The notes below the pieces were generated by a model. That model worked only from the letters and a program-made list of their open reading frames with translations. It had not been told where the DNA came from and did no database searches. Below, piece after piece: positions 1 to 6,402 of a stretch of 6,402 bases of DNA. Each line of letters begins with the position of its first letter. Position 1 is the stretch's first letter. The DNA is from Nitrospirota bacterium (GTDB taxonomy: Bacteria; Nitrospirota; Nitrospiria; Nitrospirales; UBA8639). Both the position numbers and the translations under genes were made by a program. The stretch spans positions 70,893-77,294 of the forward strand of contig CP070628.1 of the NCBI GenBank assembly GCA_020355985.1, read 5' to 3'.

Positions 1-49
1 CAATTGAGTTCCTCTTTTTGCCCTGAAAATGGGGAGCTATTGTTGTAAA

Positions 50-79
50 TTGACGCCTAAAAAGATGGCTTGATATAGT
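50..79 (+). promoter_or_regulatory. Candidate sigma70 promoter with extended -10, upstream of the IPT/TIG gene
   Basis: The -35 hexamer TTGACG (50-55) matches TTGACA at five of six bases. After an 18-bp spacer, TATAGT (74-79) matches TATAAT at five of six. TG at 71-72, one base before the -10 box, makes an extended -10. Transcription would begin near 86 and leave an untranslated leader of roughly 160 bases before the gene at 250. This is a by-eye motif match only, but having all three elements in register is better than a typical chance hit. It points toward the two exported-protein genes. Confidence 0.5.
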
Positions 80-149
80 CTATTGGCCACCTTTACTGTT
101 TGGTCCCACCTCGGTTGTTGGTACCCCCCAGGCAGGTTGGTCTTCTTAT

Positions 150-163
150 ATCTAGTTCTAGAT
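150..163. promoter_or_regulatory. Perfect 14-bp palindrome in the leader, possible operator
   Basis: ATCTAG, a TT spacer and CTAGAT form a perfect 6-bp inverted repeat. It sits about 65 bp downstream of the predicted transcription start and about 87 bp before the IPT/TIG start codon. As RNA, an AU-rich 6-bp stem with a 2-base loop would be weak, so a DNA-binding site for a dimeric regulator is the likelier use if it has one. An AT-rich palindrome this short can also occur by chance. No regulator is encoded nearby to support a role. Confidence 0.25.
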
Positions 164-190
164 TCAATTGGTGGTTTTGGTCTTGCGGTG

Positions 191-253
191 ATGAAGAAAG
201 CGGATTTTTCTAACTCATTTTCTTTTTATTTCATAAGGTTGTACGCACTATGA
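191..253 (+). CDS. Possible 20-codon leader peptide overlapping the IPT/TIG start
   Basis: An ATG at 191 opens a 20-codon frame, MKKADFSNSFSFYFIRLYAL, that ends in TGA at 251-253. Its last bases overlap the start of the next gene as ATGA (250-253), the arrangement typical of translational coupling. An in-frame GTG lies directly before it at 188. The peptide starts with two lysines and continues with an aromatic-rich stretch, and it resembles no family I recognise. The Shine-Dalgarno support is weak: a GGTGG at 170-174 is 16 bases from the ATG and the nearer GGTG (187-190) abuts it. It may be a coupling or attenuation leader, or a chance frame; at this length only conservation could decide. 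Confidence 0.25.
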   Translation: MKKADFSNSFSFYFIRLYAL

Positions 254-1905
254 AACAGATATTACGTCTTTCAATGGTCAGTAGTTTTATTTTCCTGGCG
301 TTGAACTGGGGATCGGTTGCTCTTGCCGAAATTTTTCCGGCTGAAGGTCCACCAGGGACAACGGTGACGATTAGTGGGGAAGGGTTTGGGGACTTTAAGA
401 ATACGCAGGATAACCGGGTGGAGTTTCAAGGGGTGCCTGCCTTGATCCAGTCGTGGGAACCGGATTTTATTCTGGTGAAAGTTCCGTTGAAAGCCACGTC
501 TGGGCCTGTTTTGGTGATGAACGACGGGACGAAACGCGAAGCCGGAATCTTTACTCTCCAAGCGGTGAAGATTACGAAGGTGACGCCTTCGAAAGTTGAG
601 GCAGGGTCTTTGGTGACGATTGAAGGGGAAAATTTTGGAAATACGGCCGGATCTCGAGATCCCAATACGATGTTTGGGGTGAACAAAGTATTGATTAATG
701 GTATCAGGGCAGAGGTGCGCCGGTGGCGGCCCACGAAGATTGAGGTCCAGGTTCCCGCGAACGCACAGACAGGTGATGTCGAAGTTCGTTTGGCTTCAAG
801 CGATCCCTTGCCTGATGGTTCGTGCTGTGCGCCGGTTGAATATGTGGTGAGCAATACCATGCCCCTCAAAGTGATTACTCCTATTGCGTATGATCCACAA
901 ATTGGCCCGGTCGGGAGTAAGGTTGTTCTTTCCGGTCAAGGTTTTGGGGCCACGGCACCAAAGGATGGGCGTATTTCCTTTGGCGGGAAACCTGCGGCAA
1001 TTGCGCAATGGACGGATCGGACTATGGTGGTTCATGTCCCATTGAATGCCGAGTCCGGGCCGCTGGTCTTGCATCGTGACGGACAGGATCGGACGATTGG
1101 GAATTTTGAGGTGGTAGCGACTGAGGTGAATGAATATTATCCCAAGCGTGGCCCTATTGGGACCTTGATCACTATTCGGGGTAAAAATTTTGGTATTCAT
1201 TCCGAAGGTGGTGAAACGGCCTATGCTTTTGATTTTGAGGCGGCCAATAATGGGGTGGAGATTGGTGGTATTCCTGCTGTGATTCATCGATGGTTGGATC
1301 ACCAGATTGATGTGTGGGTGCCGTTTAGTGCCAAAAGTGGACCGATTGTGGTGAAGCGTGGCGGTGGTATTCCTAATGCCGATGGGACCTGCTGTGAGCG
1401 GCAGGAGGTGGTGAAGAATGTGGCTGGGGAGTTTACGGTGGTGAGACCTGAGATCCATGACTACTCGCCGAAAGAAGGTGGGCTGGATGAAATTGTGACG
1501 ATTAAAGGCTCGGGATTTGGGGAGTTTCTGAAGATATCCGAATCAACGAGGATGGCACTTCACCATAAAGCCCATTCCTGGAAAAATTACCGCTTGGGAG
1601 AAGACGTTTCCCGGACTGAGGTGTTTATCAATGGATTGGCGGCCCAAGTGGTGTCCTGGAGTGATACTGAAATTCAAGTGCGAATTCCTCGACGCCAGGC
1701 CTTTGGATTTGGGACACCTGAAGGATTTGAAAATGATTTGATGCAGGGCACGCTACTGCTAAAACGCGGCTCCTGGGATATGTTGGAAAATGGCAATTGT
1801 TGTAAGCCTAAACAATGGATCACCGTTGTGGGTGGGCCATTTAAAATGTTGAGGCGTGGACTTCCTGATATGGATTATTGGAATGAGAAGGGGCGGGCTC
1901 AGTAA
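250..1905 (+). CDS. Exported protein of five IPT/TIG (Ig-like) repeats with paired cysteines
   Basis: The function is unknown; it is probably a binding or structural protein of the periplasm or cell surface. Residues 1-26 form a signal peptide (K2/R6, a hydrophobic core, cleavage after VALA at 26), with no lipobox. The rest is five IPT/TIG repeats at about 27-104, 106-200, 208-290, 291-398 and 400-535. Each opens with a P-x-x-G-x-x-V/I-T/V-I/L-x-G-x-x-F-G type strand pair and carries a conserved Trp (69, 159, 254, 348, 470) before a V/I-P turn. Repeats 1 and 3 are short. Repeats 2, 4 and 5 are longer and each carries a Cys-Cys pair (192-193, 381-382, 517-518); these are the only cysteines in the protein. 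ATG 250 is the first possible start after an in-frame TAA at 211, with AAGG at 235-238, 11 bases upstream. No transmembrane anchor or sorting signal is seen at the C-terminus, which ends in a short polar tail. The family is confident, the role is not. Confidence 0.85.
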   Translation: MKQILRLSMVSSFIFLALNWGSVALAEIFPAEGPPGTTVTISGEGFGDFKNTQDNRVEFQGVPALIQSWEPDFILVKVPLKATSGPVLVMNDGTKREAGIFTLQAVKITKVTPSKVEAGSLVTIEGENFGNTAGSRDPNTMFGVNKVLINGIRAEVRRWRPTKIEVQVPANAQTGDVEVRLASSDPLPDGSCCAPVEYVVSNTMPLKVITPIAYDPQIGPVGSKVVLSGQGFGATAPKDGRISFGGKPAAIAQWTDRTMVVHVPLNAESGPLVLHRDGQDRTIGNFEVVATEVNEYYPKRGPIGTLITIRGKNFGIHSEGGETAYAFDFEAANNGVEIGGIPAVIHRWLDHQIDVWVPFSAKSGPIVVKRGGGIPNADGTCCERQEVVKNVAGEFTVVRPEIHDYSPKEGGLDEIVTIKGSGFGEFLKISESTRMALHHKAHSWKNYRLGEDVSRTEVFINGLAAQVVSWSDTEIQVRIPRRQAFGFGTPEGFENDLMQGTLLLKRGSWDMLENGNCCKPKQWITVVGGPFKMLRRGLPDMDYWNEKGRAQ

Positions 1906-1987
1906 ACCTGACATCTATGAAACGCTTTGGACCTTGAATATGATCGTTCCCCTGTGATTTGTTGACCCTGATAGGATTGACCTGAAT

Positions 1988-2977
1988 ATGTTGAATGAAC
2001 TTGTGAAGAATACTTTTGTGGCTTCTGTCGTTTTCGCCATGGGCTTTTGGGGGATGCCATTGGTTGGCTTGGCTCAAGAATCTCCCTTAATCATGCAGCT
2101 CCAGGAAAGTCCCTCACCAGGGACTCTATTAGATGTGCATTTTCAGGATGCCAAACATGGTTGGGTGGTAGGAGCCGGTGGAACCATGTTACATACCGAA
2201 GATGGTGGTGCAACCTGGAAGAAAGCCCCGCGCCGGACTAACATGTTATTAACGGCGGTCTCATTTGCTGATGCTCAACATGGATGGATTCTCGGACAAA
2301 ATGGCACGCTTCTTCATACCAAAGATGGTGGGGCCAAATGGTCTCCACAGATCAGTGGGACGAATAGTACGCTGTATGGGGCATATTTTCTCACCCCTCA
2401 GTACGGGTGGGTTGTCGGCGCCCGTGGTGTGATTTTGGTGACGCATGATGGCGGAGAAACGTGGGACGATCAAACTAGTGGGCTGACCGCCGATTTATTT
2501 GGTGTGTATTTTTTGGATGAGAAGCAAGGCTGGGCCGTTGGCGCACTTGGGACAATATTGGCGACAAGTGATGGAGGCGCATCGTGGAGTGCTCAGGCCA
2601 CGAATAGTCCGGCCACATTCTTTGATATTATTTTTACAGATTCAGTTTCAGGTTGGGCGGTCGGAACTCAGGGAACCATTTTCCAAACCTTGAATGCGGG
2701 AAAAGATTGGGTCGATCGGCCCCGTGCCTGTGGAAGTCCCTGTTTGAAGCCGGCTGACTTAGTTAATATCCAATTCCGGACCCCTTTGAGTGGCCGGATT
2801 ATTGGGGAACGTGGGACTATATTAATGACTGAAGATGCTGGATTTACCTGGACCGAAGTCGAAACGTTGAATACTGAAACCCTCTATGGTCTCTCCCTTC
2901 CTGATGCCACGCATGGGTTTGCGGTAGGTGACCATGGAACCATCCTGCATTTCCAACCGGCACCTTCCGATTCGTAG
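1988..2977 (+). CDS. Exported Ycf48-like / BNR-repeat seven-bladed beta-propeller
   Basis: This 329-residue protein belongs to the Ycf48/HCF136-like group of BNR-repeat propellers. In cyanobacteria and plants these help assemble photosystem II; in non-photosynthetic bacteria the role is unknown. A signal peptide spans about residues 1-29 (cleavage after GLA). Seven blades follow, each with an L-x4-F strand (47, 88, 129, 170, 211, 258, 299) and a G-W-x-x-G-x-x-G-T segment. Asp-box motifs end blades 1-4 (DGGxxW at 72-77, 113-118, 154-159, 195-200) and blade 6 (DAGFTW, 283-288); blade 5 is degenerate (NAGKDW). Blade 7 has no Asp box, and the N-terminal strand may close the ring. The period is exactly 41 residues except for a 6-residue insertion between blades 5 and 6 that holds the only two cysteines (C248, C252). 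The ATG at 1988 has AGGA at 1973-1976. The gene lies 82 bp after the IPT/TIG gene with no visible terminator, so co-transcription is likely. Confidence 0.85.
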   Translation: MLNELVKNTFVASVVFAMGFWGMPLVGLAQESPLIMQLQESPSPGTLLDVHFQDAKHGWVVGAGGTMLHTEDGGATWKKAPRRTNMLLTAVSFADAQHGWILGQNGTLLHTKDGGAKWSPQISGTNSTLYGAYFLTPQYGWVVGARGVILVTHDGGETWDDQTSGLTADLFGVYFLDEKQGWAVGALGTILATSDGGASWSAQATNSPATFFDIIFTDSVSGWAVGTQGTIFQTLNAGKDWVDRPRACGSPCLKPADLVNIQFRTPLSGRIIGERGTILMTEDAGFTWTEVETLNTETLYGLSLPDATHGFAVGDHGTILHFQPAPSDS

Positions 2978-2987
2978 GAATTCCCAG

Positions 2988-3010
2988 CCTGACAAAGATC
3001 TATTGTTAGG
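2988..3010 (+). terminator. Imperfect hairpin between convergent genes, possible terminator
   Basis: CCTGACAA (2988-2995) and TTGTTAGG (3003-3010) form an 8-bp stem with one G-U pair in the plus-strand transcript and a 7-base loop. It begins 10 bases after the propeller stop codon and covers the rsmE stop codon. In the minus-strand transcript the G-U pair becomes a C-A type mismatch. There is no T-run on either side, so this is not a canonical intrinsic terminator. It is the only stem in the 28-bp junction long enough to consider for ending the plus-strand transcript. Confidence 0.3.
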
Positions 3011-3743
3011 AAGCATTGAAACGTGCTTGCAGAATAGCCAGAGCCGCGAGGCTTGCGGTTTCTGCCCGTAAAATCTCTTTTCCAAAAGAAGCGAACGTCC
3101 AATTGTGAGATTGCGCTGCTTCTATCTCTTCTGCTGACCAACCACCTTCCGGTCCAATGATAACAGTGACCCCTGACCCCGGTTTTTCCATCGAACAGGG
3201 TACATGTAATAGTGAAATACCCTTTGCTCGTTCAGCCATGAGAATGTGAAGCCTTTCTTGATGTGATTCTAGAAACTGTTGAAATGTTTGTAGTGGCAAA
3301 ATGGTCGGTAGTGTCCACCGCTCACTTTGTTGGGCAGCTTCCAAAGCAATCCGCATCCATCGCGCTTGGTGGGTCTCTCTTTGCGTCTCGGACAGATTGA
3401 GTATGACTCGATCGGTTATGAGGGGAGCAATTGCTGAGACCCCGAGTTCCGTGGCTTTTTGAATAACCCACCCCATTTTTTCTCCCTTGAGAATGGCTTG
3501 CGCAAGTATGATGGAGGGGCGTGTGGAGAGGGGAGGGTCTTCTACATGTTGAATCTTGGCTTGTAGGGATTGTTTGGTGATTTGAAGAATAGTCGTATGA
3601 TACCGATGGCCCTGGTCGTCATTGAAGAGTAGCGAATCGCCAGACTTCGCGCGAAGGCTTTTTGAGATATGGGTCAGAAGTGGAGCAGTGATCGTTACCA
3701 CTCCATCCACAACGTCTTCGGAATGGATGAAGAAAACTGGCAT
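3006..3743 (-). CDS. rsmE: 16S rRNA (uracil(1498)-N(3))-methyltransferase RsmE
   Basis: RsmE transfers a methyl group from S-adenosylmethionine to N3 of U1498 in 16S rRNA, on the assembled 30S subunit in the cytoplasm. The 245-residue length is close to that of E. coli RsmE (243). An N-terminal PUA-like RNA-binding part (about 1-70) precedes a SPOUT knot domain. Family motifs are clear: AQAILKGEKMGWVIQKATELG (81-101, core K86, K89, Q95, K96, E99, G101), EAAQQSER (135-142), IIGPEGGWS (195-203) and EILRAETA (223-230), the last two forming the cofactor-binding knot. The start gives the usual MPxFF beginning. Only A/T-rich sequence with no recognisable Shine-Dalgarno precedes it, so initiation may depend on ribosomes arriving from dnaJ, which ends 41 bases upstream. 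It is the last gene of the chaperone transcript; prmA, often found just before it elsewhere, is absent. Confidence 0.95.
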   Translation of the reverse strand: MPVFFIHSEDVVDGVVTITAPLLTHISKSLRAKSGDSLLFNDDQGHRYHTTILQITKQSLQAKIQHVEDPPLSTRPSIILAQAILKGEKMGWVIQKATELGVSAIAPLITDRVILNLSETQRETHQARWMRIALEAAQQSERWTLPTILPLQTFQQFLESHQERLHILMAERAKGISLLHVPCSMEKPGSGVTVIIGPEGGWSAEEIEAAQSHNWTFASFGKEILRAETASLAALAILQARFNAS

Positions 3744-3784
3744 GTGAACTAAAACGTTGTAGGAATGAAATCGGAAAGATTGGT

Positions 3785-4903
3785 TTAGTCAAACAGATTT
3801 TTGACTTTGTCGAAGAGGCCTTCTCCTTGTGCATCGGTGTCAAGGCCGCTTTCTTCGGCATAGGCATTTAGGAGTTCACGTTGCTGTGGTGTCAGCTTGG
3901 TGGGAATCTCGATTTTGATTCGGATCAACTGGTCACCACGAGTTTGGGACTTTAGCCCTGGCGCCCCAAGGCCTTTTAACCGAAGGATCTGGTCGTGTTG
4001 TGTCCCTTCGGGAATCTTGACCATGGTATTGCCATTCAAGGTTGGGACTTCCACTCGGCCGCCAAGTGTAGCGGTCACAAAATTAAGGCGGCGGTCATAC
4101 AGAATATCTTGGCCTTTTCGTACAAAATGAGGATGTCGTTTGACGCTTACCGCCACATAGAGATCACCTGGGGGACCTCCATTCATTCCATGTTCGCCCT
4201 CATGGGAGAGGCGTAAGCGCATTCCTGTTTCAATGCCTGCCGGAATGGTCACGGAGAGCATGCGCTCCTTATGGACACGTTTTTGTCCACGGCAGGTTTT
4301 GCATGGATCTGCAATAATTTTCCCAGACCCTTGGCATTGCCCACAAGTTCGATTGATCGTGAAGAAGCCCTGTTGGAGTCGAATTTGACCAGCTCCTCGA
4401 CAGGCTGAACAGGCTTTGACGGATTGCTCGGATTTTGCCCCGGTTCCGCTGCAGGTATCACACACTTCCCAACGAGGAATTTTCAGCTTGGCTTCTTTGC
4501 CGCTGATCGCTTCTTCGAAAGAAATTTCTAGATTGTATTGAAGATCATTTCCTTGTTCGGCTCGGCTTCGTCCTCGACCGCCACCAAAGAAATCTTCAAA
4601 AATATCTCCAAAGACATCCCCGAAACCTCCACCGCCAAATCCTTCGAACCCGCCACCTTGGCCTGCGCCAGCATGCCCAAACATATCGTATTTTTGCCGA
4701 CGTTCTGAATCACTGAGGACTTCGTAGGCTTCTCCCGCTTCTTTGAATTTTTTCTCAGCGGAGGCTTTTTTATCCGGTTCTGAATGAAGATCGGGATGAT
4801 GTTGACGGGCGAGTTTTCTGAAGGCTTTCTTTATTTCATCTTCCGAAGCATTTCGCTCCACCCCCAGCACGTCATAATAATCACGCTTCCCAGTTTGTGC
4901 CAT
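3785..4903 (-). CDS. dnaJ: Chaperone protein DnaJ (Hsp40, type I)
   Basis: DnaJ delivers unfolded proteins to DnaK and stimulates its ATPase in the cytoplasm. The 372-residue protein has all parts of a type I Hsp40. The J domain (about 8-76) has the HPD motif at 36-38. A Gly/Phe-rich linker follows (77-110), then a zinc-binding region with four CxxC pairs (148/151, 165/168, 187/190, 201/204), two C-terminal substrate-binding domains (about 118-145 with 208-255, and 258-335) and a dimerisation tail ending [11 protein letters not shown]. The first three zinc repeats are full CxxCxGxG; the fourth reads CKTCRGQK and lacks the final Gly, though all eight cysteines remain. The start is supported by AGGCAGG at 4908-4914, four bases from the ATG. 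It lies 71 bases after dnaK and 41 before rsmE on the same strand, so it is almost certainly in their operon. Confidence 0.97.
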   Translation of the reverse strand: MAQTGKRDYYDVLGVERNASEDEIKKAFRKLARQHHPDLHSEPDKKASAEKKFKEAGEAYEVLSDSERRQKYDMFGHAGAGQGGGFEGFGGGGFGDVFGDIFEDFFGGGRGRSRAEQGNDLQYNLEISFEEAISGKEAKLKIPRWEVCDTCSGTGAKSEQSVKACSACRGAGQIRLQQGFFTINRTCGQCQGSGKIIADPCKTCRGQKRVHKERMLSVTIPAGIETGMRLRLSHEGEHGMNGGPPGDLYVAVSVKRHPHFVRKGQDILYDRRLNFVTATLGGRVEVPTLNGNTMVKIPEGTQHDQILRLKGLGAPGLKSQTRGDQLIRIKIEIPTKLTPQQRELLNAYAEESGLDTDAQGEGLFDKVKNLFD

Positions 4904-4974
4904 TAAGCCTGCCTAACTGAGAATTGCTGAGGATGGATCGAATGATTTACGTTTCTTACCATGGATACTTCTGA

Positions 4975-6402
4975 TTACCCTTTTCCTTTATCAACTTCTT
5001 CGAATTCTGCGTCAACAACCTTTTCATCGCCACCAGATCCTTCTTCTGCTCCTGAGGCGGATGGCCCTGATTCTGGACCATCTGGGCCTGGCCCAGCAGA
5101 TTCGGCAGCATCTGCCGAAGCCTTCTTATACATTTCTTCGGCCAGTTTATGCGAGGCTGTCGTAAGATTTTGCATGGCGGTTTTCACGGCTTCGATGTCT
5201 GTTTCTTCGAGAGACTTTTTCAGAGCCTCAATAGCAGTCGTGATATTAGTTTTTTCTCCCTCATCAATTTTATCACCATGTTCGGTTAAATTCTTTTCGG
5301 TGCTGTATATCAGTGTATCAGCTTGATTTTTTAGCTCAACCAGTTCACGTTTCTTTTTGTCTTCTTCGGTATGCGCTTCCGCGTCTTTAACCAGGCGTTC
5401 GACTTCTTCTTTGCTTAACCCACTGGAAGCCGTGATTTGAATAGATTGTTCCTTCTGGGTGGCCATATCTTTAGCCGATACATGCACAATTCCGTTGGCG
5501 TCAATATCAAAGGTGACTTCAATTTGAGGCATGCCTCGTGGTGCAGGAGGTAGCCCAACGAGGTCGAATTGGCCTAGCAGTTTATTGTCATTAGCCATTT
5601 CCCGTTCACCTTGGAAGACTCTAATCGTGACGGCCGTTTGATTGTCGGCAGCCGTCGAAAAAATTTGACTCTTTTTTGTAGGAATAGTGGTGTTGCGTTC
5701 AATGAGCCTGGTGAAGACTCCACCCAACGTTTCAATCCCTAATGAAAGCGGTGTAACATCCAATAACAGCACGTCTTTGACATCACCTTTGAGCACTCCG
5801 CCTTGAATGGCAGCCCCGATGGCCACAACTTCATCAGGGTTGACGCCCTTATGCGGTTCTTTCCCAAAAAATTGCTTCACTCGTTCAATGACTTTTGGCA
5901 TACGGGTCATTCCGCCAACCAAAACGATTTCACTAATATCGCCGGTCGTCATTTCTGCATCGGCCAAGGCTTTTTTGCATGGGCCGATTGATCGTTCAAT
6001 CAGGTCATCAACCAATTGTTCAAATTTGGATCTTGTGAGCTTGAGGACTAAATGTTTGGGCCCACTTGCGTCTGCCGTGATGAACGGCAGATTTACTTCG
6101 GTTTCTTGGGAACTGGATAATTCAATTTTGGCACGTTCCGCAGCTTCTTTGAGCCGCTGAAGGGCCATCCGGTCCTTTCGCAGATCAATGCCTTGGTCTT
6201 TTTTGAATTCATCAACGAGCCAATCAATCACCCGTAGATCGAAATCATCACCACCTAAAAAGGTGTCTCCGTTGGTGGATTTGACTTCAAAGACCCCTTC
6301 GCCGATTTCGAGAATGGAAACATCAAATGTTCCGCCCCCTAAATCATAGACGGCAATTCGTTCATCTTTTTTCTTGTCGAGGCCATAGGCCAAGGAGGCC
6401 GC
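4975..6402 (-). CDS. dnaK: Chaperone protein DnaK (Hsp70), 3' part, cut by the window edge
   Basis: DnaK is the ATP-driven Hsp70 that binds exposed hydrophobic peptides, working with DnaJ and GrpE. The last 475 residues are present; by comparison with the 638-residue E. coli protein about 170 N-terminal residues lie beyond the window. The visible reading starts [12 protein letters not shown]. The phosphate-binding loop DLGGGTFD (20-27) and the adenosine motif LVGGMTR (161-167) belong to the nucleotide domain. The interdomain linker [10 protein letters not shown] is at 210-219, followed by the peptide-binding sandwich (about 220-335), the helical lid (about 336-430) and a disordered Gly/Pro/Ser/Glu tail. 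The tail ends [10 protein letters not shown], the usual acidic bacterial ending with an EEVD followed by four residues. The frame is open to the last base, so the truncation is an edge effect and the TTG at 6391-6393 is not a start. hrcA and grpE, and any CIRCE element, would be upstream, off the window. Confidence 0.97.
   Translation of the reverse strand, partial: AASLAYGLDKKKDERIAVYDLGGGTFDVSILEIGEGVFEVKSTNGDTFLGGDDFDLRVIDWLVDEFKKDQGIDLRKDRMALQRLKEAAERAKIELSSSQETEVNLPFITADASGPKHLVLKLTRSKFEQLVDDLIERSIGPCKKALADAEMTTGDISEIVLVGGMTRMPKVIERVKQFFGKEPHKGVNPDEVVAIGAAIQGGVLKGDVKDVLLLDVTPLSLGIETLGGVFTRLIERNTTIPTKKSQIFSTAADNQTAVTIRVFQGEREMANDNKLLGQFDLVGLPPAPRGMPQIEVTFDIDANGIVHVSAKDMATQKEQSIQITASSGLSKEEVERLVKDAEAHTEEDKKKRELVELKNQADTLIYSTEKNLTEHGDKIDEGEKTNITTAIEALKKSLEETDIEAVKTAMQNLTTASHKLAEEMYKKASADAAESAGPGPDGPESGPSASGAEEGSGGDEKVVDAEFEEVDKGKG

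Noticed and set aside
1..49. Tail of an upstream gene or a terminator (CCCTGAAAATGGGG at 21-34)
   Set aside because: Only three or four base pairs could form, with no following T-run, and no coding tail is recognisable.
796..1458. Long minus-strand open frame within the IPT/TIG gene
   Set aside because: It is antisense to a well-supported gene with clear repeats, has low-complexity composition rich in His, Asn, Arg and Ile, and resembles no family.
1988..2977. Reading the BNR/Asp-box repeats as a sialidase, or the Ycf48 similarity as a sign of photosynthesis
   Set aside because: There is no sialidase catalytic FRIP-type motif or family architecture, and Ycf48-like propellers are widespread in non-photosynthetic bacteria. 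No photosystem gene is present.
4904..4974. Internal promoter, CIRCE element or terminator between dnaK and dnaJ
   Set aside because: No CIRCE-like inverted repeat or stable hairpin is visible; only short direct repeats (CTGAG twice) appear.
4961..5326. Plus-strand Ser/Pro-rich open frame of 121 codons
   Set aside because: It is the antisense shadow of the DnaK lid and its Gly/Pro/Ser/Glu-rich tail; the composition follows directly from the DnaK codons.
6391..6393. TTG as a start codon for a shortened DnaK
   Set aside because: The frame continues upstream to the window edge with typical DnaK residues (AAS before LAYGLDKK), so the gene is simply cut by the window.
1..6402. CRISPR arrays, tRNA or rRNA genes, insertion sequences and attachment sites
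   Set aside because: No repeat-spacer pattern, tRNA-like cloverleaf, transposase frame or terminal inverted repeats were seen on either strand.

Overview
The window holds two gene blocks that converge on each other. The right block (minus strand, about 3006-6402) is an ordinary bacterial chaperone operon: the 3' three quarters of dnaK (its 5' end lies beyond the window edge), a complete dnaJ, then rsmE (16S rRNA m3U1498 methyltransferase). The left block (plus strand, 250-2977) encodes two predicted exported repeat proteins: a protein made of five IPT/TIG immunoglobulin-like repeats, then a seven-bladed Ycf48/BNR-type beta-propeller. The two blocks meet tail to tail across 28 bases.

Layout. 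Positions 1-249 are non-coding or leader sequence, with a good candidate sigma70 promoter (50-79), a 14-bp palindrome (150-163) and a possible 20-codon leader peptide whose stop overlaps the next start in an ATGA arrangement. The IPT/TIG gene covers 250-1905. An 82-bp gap with no visible terminator follows, then the propeller gene at 1988-2977. Positions 2988-3010 form an imperfect hairpin between the convergent genes. rsmE (3006-3743), dnaJ (3785-4903) and partial dnaK (4975-6402) are read right to left with gaps of 41 and 71 bases, which fits one transcript from dnaK to rsmE.

Organism. The genes are clearly bacterial, of moderate GC. Signal peptides followed by periplasmic or surface-type repeat domains suggest a diderm. 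Exported IPT/TIG and Ycf48-like propeller proteins are familiar from Nitrospirota and similar environmental groups, so a Nitrospira-like organism is my best guess, but it is a weak inference and no marker here settles it. The Ycf48-like protein is not evidence of photosynthesis.

How the genes work together. DnaK and DnaJ are the Hsp70/Hsp40 folding pair in the cytoplasm, and RsmE modifies the small ribosomal subunit; linkage of rsmE to the dnaK operon is seen in many bacteria. The two plus-strand genes have no assigned function. Both are predicted to be exported, both are built from repeats, and both keep all their cysteines in inserted loops: three Cys-Cys pairs in the IPT protein and one C-x3-C in the propeller. 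They may act as partners in extracytoplasmic assembly or binding. This pair is the only part of the window that looks potentially undescribed.
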